DNA of 64,000 nt from Rhodobacteraceae bacterium IMCC1909 (GTDB lineage: Bacteria > Pseudomonadota > Alphaproteobacteria > Rhodobacterales > Rhodobacteraceae): the NCBI GenBank assembly GCA_030704425.1, contig JAPDHM010000001.1, forward strand, positions 1,488,001 through 1,552,000, read 5' to 3'. Shown here piece by piece: positions 58,793 to 64,000 of this stretch. Made by a program: the position numbers and the translations under genes. Position 1 is the first letter of the stretch. Each line of letters begins with the position of its first letter. The notes under the pieces are model-generated. The model saw only the letters and a list, made by a program, of their open reading frames with translations. It ran no database searches and had not been told where the DNA came from.

Positions 58793-59656
58793 ATGCAGTT
58801 CCCAACGCTGAAGACGTATTTAACCTGGGCCAAAGCCCATGCTCCCAAAGGCCCTTTTGCTTTTATATTTGCACAAGACGATATCGAGCTGACCCATACA
58901 GTCGCTCATCATATCAAATTAGGGTTTCGTCAGACGGTGGTGCTAGCCGATGTTCCATTTACCCGCCCCGCAGATCTGCCGACTGAAGTGGCCTTCATTG
59001 CGCGGGCTGCGAAATTCTCCTCCGGTATCAATCAAGAGATGAATGCCATAATCTCCGCCCTGCTTCAACAATGGATGTATTGCGGCTACAATGGCGAATA
59101 TTTATTTTATCCATTTTGCGAGTCCAGCAGCATTGGGGAGATCATTGCCTTCAACAACGAAGAGCGCCGCAAGACGATCCCCACGACCGTGGTGGACCTC
59201 TATGCCGGGCATTTGGGAAACAGCCCGCATGGGGTGGATGTCACAAACGCCTATTTCGATCGGCTTGGGTATTACGCAGAAACGCGGCGGGATGCCGAAC
59301 ACAGGCCGCTTGAGCAGCAACTCAATATCTGCGGCGGCTTGCGGTGGCGCTTTGAGGAGCATGTTCCATGGCAAAAAAGGCACATTGATCGCTTGGCTCT
59401 TTTTCAAAGCCTGCGTGGGTTAAAATTCCAGCCTGATTTCACCTTCAACCTGCCAGAGTTCAACACAATTTCCTGCCCTTGGCACCACAACCTCACCGCA
59501 TCAGTTTGCTCATTTCGGGCCGCCAAAGCGTTGCGTCATAATCCCGGCAGCCGCCATGCCATTTCCAGTTTTCGCTGGCCGGGATCGGAACAGTTTAAAT
59601 GGCACTCACAGCGATTGATGGATCTGGGTTTTATGGAACCGGGGCAGTGGTTTTAG
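58793..59656 (+). CDS. conserved hypothetical protein, possibly glycosyltransferase-like
   Basis: This 287-residue soluble protein starts MQFPTLKTYLTWAKAH and shows FAQDDIELTHTVAHHIKLGF, MYCGYNGEYLFYPFCESSSI, GGLRWRFEEH and CPWHHNLTASVCSFRAAKAL. Related alphaproteobacterial proteins are sometimes labelled glycosyltransferase family 2; I see no classical DxD site I could defend, so the function is left open. ATG 58793 is chosen over upstream starts because AGG sits close by and the protein begins naturally there. Its last 26 bases overlap the convergent irr gene. Confidence 0.7.
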   Translation: MQFPTLKTYLTWAKAHAPKGPFAFIFAQDDIELTHTVAHHIKLGFRQTVVLADVPFTRPADLPTEVAFIARAAKFSSGINQEMNAIISALLQQWMYCGYNGEYLFYPFCESSSIGEIIAFNNEERRKTIPTTVVDLYAGHLGNSPHGVDVTNAYFDRLGYYAETRRDAEHRPLEQQLNICGGLRWRFEEHVPWQKRHIDRLALFQSLRGLKFQPDFTFNLPEFNTISCPWHHNLTASVCSFRAAKALRHNPGSRHAISSFRWPGSEQFKWHSQRLMDLGFMEPGQWF

Positions 59657-60098
59657 CCAAGCGATAAGACTTGCGGCGCAGCCGAATAACCACATCGACT
59701 TTAGCAATCTCCGCCCCCTCTGGTGCGTCAGGCAGTGCCACGATTTTTAATTGGTCTGCCGGGGCGTCCACCAACTCGGCGCTGTCTTCCCAATAAAAAT
59801 GTGGATGATCCGTCATATTGGTGTCGAAATAGCTTTTCGCGCCATCCACAGTGATTTCACGCATCAAACCCGCATCACAAAAGGCCCGCAGAGTATTATA
59901 GACCGTAGCCAAAGAGACCTTATCGGCGTGATCATTGCTCGCAGCAAACAGGCTTTCGGCGGTTACATGCCGATTTTTGCCATCCCCGATCAAGCGCCGC
60001 GCCAAAATCACCCGCTGCCGCGTTGGACGCAACCCGCCCTTGGCCAACCATTGGTCGACGATCCGATGAGTTTCAACCTGAGCGTTTGTGTAATCCAT
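59631..60098 (-). CDS. irr: iron response regulator Irr (Fur family)
   Basis: This 155-residue Fur-fold regulator has the winged helix (LRPTRQRVILARRLIGDGKN; TAESLFAASNDHADKVSLAT; VYNTLRAFCDAGLMREI) and a dimerisation domain with DHPHFYWEDSAEL, the His-rich heme/iron-sensing segment of Irr in place of Fur's HHHD. Irr controls iron and heme genes in alphaproteobacteria. The irr-fabA divergent order is usual in this order. Confidence 0.88.
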   Translation of the reverse strand: MDYTNAQVETHRIVDQWLAKGGLRPTRQRVILARRLIGDGKNRHVTAESLFAASNDHADKVSLATVYNTLRAFCDAGLMREITVDGAKSYFDTNMTDHPHFYWEDSAELVDAPADQLKIVALPDAPEGAEIAKVDVVIRLRRKSYRLAKTTAPVP

Positions 60099-60187
60099 GG
60101 GCCCAATATGACGCCTTGGGACTAATTTTCAATGGCAAAAGTTCAAAATATCAGCCAGCATAGTGAAATCATGAGGCCCAGGCGGCC

Positions 60188-60215
60188 TTGCCACATGCCC
60201 TAAGACGTATATAGA
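60188..60215 (+). promoter_or_regulatory. Candidate promoter of fabA
   Basis: TTGCCA (60188-60193) and TATAGA (60210-60215) are 16 bases apart, 40 bases before the fabA start. Each hexamer matches four to five consensus positions. Confidence 0.45.
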
Positions 60216-60254
60216 GCTGTAAGCACAACCGTTACACTAAAGCAGGAGCCCAAT

Positions 60255-60764
60255 ATGCCATCAGATTTTCCGACCTCTTTCGACAAAGACGGTCTCTTGA
60301 AATGCGCCCGTGGTGAGCTCTTCGGCCAGGGCAATGCGCAATTGCCCGAACCACCAATGTTGATGATGGACCGCGTGACTGAGATCAGCAGCGATGGTGG
60401 CCTACAGGGCAAAGGGCATGTCATTGCCCAATTCGATATTCATCCTGAGCTTTGGTTTTTTAAGTGCCACTTCCCGGGCGACCCGGTTATGCCCGGTTGT
60501 CTGGGGCTGGATGCGCTGTGGCAGTTGACCGGATTTAACTTAGGTTGGCGCGGCATGCCGGGGCGCGGACGGGCCTTGGGTGTTGGCGAGGTGAAATTCA
60601 CGGATATGGTCACCCCAGAAGTCAAAATGATCACCTATCATGTTGACTTCACGCGTGTCATCGATCGCAAGCTGAAACTGGGCATGGCGGACGGCCGCAT
60701 GTTTGCAGATGGCAAAGAAATTTATACAACTGCCAACATGAAAGTTGGCTTGTTCACCGATTAA
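60255..60764 (+). CDS. fabA: 3-hydroxydecanoyl-ACP dehydratase/isomerase
   Basis: This 169-residue enzyme introduces the cis double bond of unsaturated fatty acids. His72 ([14 protein letters not shown]) and Asp86 ([12 protein letters not shown]) are the catalytic pair. AGGAG precedes the ATG. It is first of fabA-fabB-fabI, 14 bases before fabB. Confidence 0.97.
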   Translation: MPSDFPTSFDKDGLLKCARGELFGQGNAQLPEPPMLMMDRVTEISSDGGLQGKGHVIAQFDIHPELWFFKCHFPGDPVMPGCLGLDALWQLTGFNLGWRGMPGRGRALGVGEVKFTDMVTPEVKMITYHVDFTRVIDRKLKLGMADGRMFADGKEIYTTANMKVGLFTD

Positions 60765-60778
60765 ACTAAGGGGATCAC

Positions 60779-62008
60779 ATGCGCCGTGTAGTCATCACAG
60801 GCCTGGGTATTGTCTCACCCATTGGCAATAATTTCGACGAAGTGACAGATGCGCTGAAGGCGGGTCGGTCTGGGATTGCTTTTGAACCAGAATATGCAGA
60901 GAACGGCTTTCGCAGCCGGGTAGCAGGCATTCCTAAAATCAACCCTGCTGAACATATAGATAAGCGCCACATGCGCTTTATGGGCACGGGTGCAGGCTAT
61001 AACTATCTGGCCATGGAACAGGCAATTGCCGATTCCGGCCTTGACGAAAATGAAGTCTCAAATGTCCGCACCGGGTTGATCATGGGCTCTGGTGGCCCTT
61101 CGACTGCGAATTTCCACGCGGCCTTTGATGTGGTGAAAAACCGCGGTGGACCAAAACGCATGGGCCCCTTCATGGTGACACGCTGCATGAGCTCTGCCCA
61201 TTCTGCGACTCTGGCCACGCCGTTCAAGATCAAAGGCTTGAACTACTCCATCACCTCCGCCTGCGCCACTTCGGCCCATTGCATCGGCAATGCGATGGAG
61301 CAAATTCAGCTCGGCAAACAAGATGTTGTCTTTGCGGGCGGTGGCGAAGAGGTGCATTGGTCCCTCTCCTGCCTGTTTGATGCGATGAACGCGATGTCGT
61401 CGAAGTACAACGATACGCCCGAGACGGCCTCACGCCCCTATGATGCCAACCGCGATGGGTTTGTGATCGCCGGCGGCGGCGGTGTCTTGGTGCTCGAAGA
61501 ATTGGAACATGCCAAAGCGCGCGGCGCGAAAATCTACGCGGAGCTGACCGGCTATGGCGCCACCTCTGACGGGGCCGATATGGTGGCCCCCTCCGGTGAA
61601 GGTGGCGAGCGCTCCATGCGTCAAGCTCTGGCCATGTTGGATCCCGACCGAAAGGTCAACTACATCAACGCCCATGGCACCTCTACACCAGCCGGCGATG
61701 TGACCGAAGTGCAGGCCGTGCGTAATATTTTTGGTCAAGGATCAACTCCGCCGATCTCCTCAACCAAATCCTTGACAGGGCACTCTTTGGGCGCAACCTC
61801 GGTTCACGAAGCGATCTACTCGCTCTCGATGATGCAAAATAGCTTCATTTCAGCCTCTGCGAACGTACAAGAGCTCGATCCGGCGTTGGATGCCTCAGAG
61901 ATTGTCACCACACGGCAAAACGATGTCGAGCTTGATACAATTCTTTCCAACAGCTTTGGCTTTGGTGGCACAAATGCGACCTTAATTATGAGCAAATTTA
62001 ACGGATAA
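60779..62008 (+). CDS. fabB: 3-oxoacyl-ACP synthase I
   Basis: This 409-residue condensing enzyme elongates the unsaturated intermediate from FabA. The triad is Cys162 ([14 protein letters not shown]), His near 298 ([15 protein letters not shown]) and His near 333 ([15 protein letters not shown]). It follows fabA closely and precedes fabI by four bases. Confidence 0.97.
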   Translation: MRRVVITGLGIVSPIGNNFDEVTDALKAGRSGIAFEPEYAENGFRSRVAGIPKINPAEHIDKRHMRFMGTGAGYNYLAMEQAIADSGLDENEVSNVRTGLIMGSGGPSTANFHAAFDVVKNRGGPKRMGPFMVTRCMSSAHSATLATPFKIKGLNYSITSACATSAHCIGNAMEQIQLGKQDVVFAGGGEEVHWSLSCLFDAMNAMSSKYNDTPETASRPYDANRDGFVIAGGGGVLVLEELEHAKARGAKIYAELTGYGATSDGADMVAPSGEGGERSMRQALAMLDPDRKVNYINAHGTSTPAGDVTEVQAVRNIFGQGSTPPISSTKSLTGHSLGATSVHEAIYSLSMMQNSFISASANVQELDPALDASEIVTTRQNDVELDTILSNSFGFGGTNATLIMSKFNG

Positions 62009-62012
62009 AATC

Positions 62013-62801
62013 ATGGCAGAACTTCTCAAAGGAAAACGCGGTCTGATCACCGGAATTGCAAATGATCGCTCCATTGCTTGGGGCATCGCGGAGGCTATGA
62101 AGGCCGAGGGTGCAGAATTGGCCTTTGGCGTGCAAATGGATGTCTTTGGTCAGAAAGTCAAATCTTTGGCGGCCAATATGGGTGTGGATCTTGTGCTGGA
62201 TTATAACGTGCAAGACGATGCCAGCACGCAAGCGGCCTTTGACACATTGGCCGATAAATGGGGCGGGCTGGATTTCGCTGTGCATGCCATCGCCTATTCG
62301 GACAAGAGCGAATTGACCGGACGGTTCATCAATACCAGCCGCGAAAACTTCAAAAACTCTCTAGAAATCTCGGCCTATTCCTTCATCGACATGGCCAAGA
62401 AAGCTGAGCCATTGATGAAAGATGGTGGCACTTTGATCACGTTGACCTATCAGGGCAGCCGCAAGGCCACCCCTTGGTATAACGTCATGGGCGTGGCGAA
62501 AGCGGCGCTGGAATCGGCAGTGGTCTATCTGGCCAATGATTTGGGCCCACAAAAAATTCGTGTGAACGCGATTTCTCCCGGCCCGATGAAAACCCTCTCT
62601 GGCGCGGCCATTGGCGGCGCGCGCAAGACCTTCCGCTTCACCGAAGCCAACACGCCCCTGCGCGCCAATGCCACCAAAGCCTCCATCGGCGGCACAGCTG
62701 TCTATTTGGCATCAGATTATGGCGAATGCACCACGGGCGAGACAATTATGGTGGATGGCGGCCTTCATATCCTGGGCCTGCCACAGCCCGAGAATTTCTA
62801 A
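62013..62801 (+). CDS. fabI: enoyl-ACP reductase (NADH)
   Basis: This 262-residue short-chain dehydrogenase completes the elongation cycle. It shows GLITGIANDRSIAWGIAEAM, and the FabI active-site spacing Tyr-x6-Lys in PWYNVMGVAKAALESAVVYL, with GETIMVDGGLHILG near the C-terminus. The typical FabI features make it a candidate triclosan target. Confidence 0.97.
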   Translation: MAELLKGKRGLITGIANDRSIAWGIAEAMKAEGAELAFGVQMDVFGQKVKSLAANMGVDLVLDYNVQDDASTQAAFDTLADKWGGLDFAVHAIAYSDKSELTGRFINTSRENFKNSLEISAYSFIDMAKKAEPLMKDGGTLITLTYQGSRKATPWYNVMGVAKAALESAVVYLANDLGPQKIRVNAISPGPMKTLSGAAIGGARKTFRFTEANTPLRANATKASIGGTAVYLASDYGECTTGETIMVDGGLHILGLPQPENF

Positions 62802-62862
62802 GACCTCCAGAGTCTTAGATACTGTTTCAAAAGCTGTCGCCCGGCGGCATGACGGGGCTGGC

Positions 62863-63840
62863 CTAGGGGCTGGGATAGGTCTCAAGCGCGCGGGTGAACA
62901 TTTGTGGATCAATATTGCCACCCGAGGCGATGCAGATCACATTCTCACCGCTCAGCTGGTCCCCGTGATATAGTGCAGCGGCCAGAGCAATGGCCCCACC
63001 GGGTTCGAGCACAAGTTTAAACCGACTGAAGGCCACAGAGATGGCCCGCAGGCAATTTTCTTCCGGCACAACGATACCCGGCCCGCAAAGCTCACGCATG
63101 AACGGAAAGGTCATTTCCCCAGGGCTGCGGGTGACAATGGCATCGCAAATGCTGCCGCCGCTGCGGGTATTGCTTTCCCGGCGACCGCTTTGTAGCGAAC
63201 GGGTCACGTCATCGAAATCCACGGGCTCCACAGGCCGCACGCGCATATCAGGCGCCTCCTGCTCCAGCGCCAATGCGACCCCAGAGGTCAAACCGCCGCC
63301 GCCGCAACATACCAAGACATCAGCCTTGGCAATCCCAACCTCCGCCGCTTGCGCCGCTATTTCCAACCCGCAGGTGCCCTGCCCGGCAATGACCTCAGGC
63401 GCATCATAGGGTTTGATCAGGCTCAAACCACGCGCCTCAGCCAGGGCCGCGCCGATGGCCTCACGGTCCTCGCTGTCTCGGTCATATAAAATCACCTCAG
63501 CCCCCAGCGCGCGGGTGTTCTCAACCTTCAATCGGGGGGCATCTTTCGGCATCACAATAACCGCCGGCACCCCATGCAGACGGGCGGCCAGCGCCACGCC
63601 CTGCGCATGATTGCCCGACGAATAGGCAATGACGCCCACCGAGCGCACCTCAGCTGCGAGGGCCGAGACCGCAGACCAACCGCCGCGAAACTTAAATGAT
63701 CCAGTATGTTGCAAAGCCTCCGCCTTGACCCAGACCCGCCGCCCGGCGATCTCATCGACAAAGGCAGAATTGAGCAGCGGGGTGCGCCGCGCCTGACCTT
63801 CCAGCCGCTGCGCCGCGGCCCCTATCATCTCTATATTCAT
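62863..63840 (-). CDS. PLP-dependent threonine/serine dehydratase-like enzyme
   Basis: This 325-residue fold-type II PLP enzyme has Lys50 in QHTGSFKFRGG, YSSGNHAQGVALAARLHGVP, and the phosphate loop VCCGGGGLTSGVALALEQ. It lacks the C-terminal ACT domain, so it resembles the catabolic threonine or serine dehydratases/racemases rather than biosynthetic IlvA. The exact amino acid is unknown. It starts three bases after the dehalogenase stop, so the two are co-transcribed. Confidence 0.85.
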   Translation of the reverse strand: MNIEMIGAAAQRLEGQARRTPLLNSAFVDEIAGRRVWVKAEALQHTGSFKFRGGWSAVSALAAEVRSVGVIAYSSGNHAQGVALAARLHGVPAVIVMPKDAPRLKVENTRALGAEVILYDRDSEDREAIGAALAEARGLSLIKPYDAPEVIAGQGTCGLEIAAQAAEVGIAKADVLVCCGGGGLTSGVALALEQEAPDMRVRPVEPVDFDDVTRSLQSGRRESNTRSGGSICDAIVTRSPGEMTFPFMRELCGPGIVVPEENCLRAISVAFSRFKLVLEPGGAIALAAALYHGDQLSGENVICIASGGNIDPQMFTRALETYPSP

Positions 63841-63843
63841 CTT

Positions 63844-64000
63844 TCATACCCCTGCTATTTCAGAAATCCCGGTTAAATCTCGCAATTGATAGCGCGGTGT
63901 CCATGGCAGGCGATCAACCGGCTCACCGCTGCGATTCACCCAAGCGGTTGCGAAGCCATATTCCGCCGCCGCCGCCGCATCCCAACCATTGGAGGAGACA
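63844..64000 (-). CDS. haloacid dehalogenase type II, C-terminal end (5' part outside window)
   Basis: The last 51 codons read VSSNGWDAAAAAEYGFATAW and onward to a TGA at 63844. VSSNGWD with the following GF-x-T-x-W-V-N-R is the hallmark of L-2-haloacid dehalogenases of the HAD superfamily. The nucleophile Asp lies outside. It would hydrolyse 2-haloalkanoic acids, or be a relative with another substrate. Confidence 0.85.
   Translation of the reverse strand, partial: VSSNGWDAAAAAEYGFATAWVNRSGEPVDRLPWTPRYQLRDLTGISEIAGV

Overview
The window looks like a chromosome segment from an alphaproteobacterium of the order Rhodobacterales, most likely a marine roseobacter-type bacterium. The signs are the Tmm/Tdm/GmaS methylamine genes, the ruvCAB-ybgC-tolQRAB-pal-cpoB-tilS-ftsH order, the miaB-phoH-ybeY-corC-lnt-metK order, the irr/fabA pair, DUF1127 and DUF2237 proteins, and a SAM/SAH riboswitch before metK, a class known from Rhodobacterales. 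Species cannot be fixed from the sequence alone. I saw no rRNA, tRNA, CRISPR array, prophage or intact insertion sequence.

Layout: (1) 1-9100 is a methylated-amine region: the end of mgsB, then mgsC and gmaS (N-methylglutamate pathway), tmm (trimethylamine monooxygenase), the oppositely oriented tdm (TMAO demethylase), and a 54-residue membrane protein translationally coupled to an EamA permease. (2) 9143-15371 carries a thioesterase, a ligase-associated phosphoesterase and helicase, and the tetrahydrofolate C1 genes folD and fhs. FolD and Fhs can oxidise the methylene-THF expected from TMAO/DMA breakdown. (3) 15569-27928 is a long minus-strand block for envelope and DNA repair: MOSC protein, ftsH, tilS, Tol-Pal, ruvCAB. 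(4) 28202-37723 mixes DUF1127, prmA, msrA, two MFS transporters, lldD, a decayed BCCT transporter, and rplY-pth. (5) 37932-40024 is a broken surface-protein locus: BspA-like repeats and an autotransporter barrel lie in different frames, separated by four copies of a 7-bp repeat. (6) 40567-45485 is core: DUF2237, trpB, trpF, lapA-like, ihfB, rpsA. (7) 45730-49310 is an accessory insert between rpsA and cmk: an isomerase pseudogene, a LacI-type regulator, a PhyH-type dioxygenase and an aldo/keto reductase. (8) 49297-58677 is core metabolism and RNA modification (cmk, aroA, trmB, metK, lnt, corC, ybeY, phoH, miaB). (9) 58793-64000 holds a conserved hypothetical, irr, fabA-fabB-fabI, a PLP dehydratase and the end of a haloacid dehalogenase.

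The most noteworthy items are the heptanucleotide repeat in the autotransporter locus (one extra repeat unit would fuse the two frames), the BCCT gene with three single-base lesions, the SAM/SAH riboswitch overlapping the metK ribosome binding site, small membrane ORFs, and phased repeats between the LacI and PhyH genes. Start codons were moved from the longest ORF wherever a Shine-Dalgarno sequence and family length argued for it.
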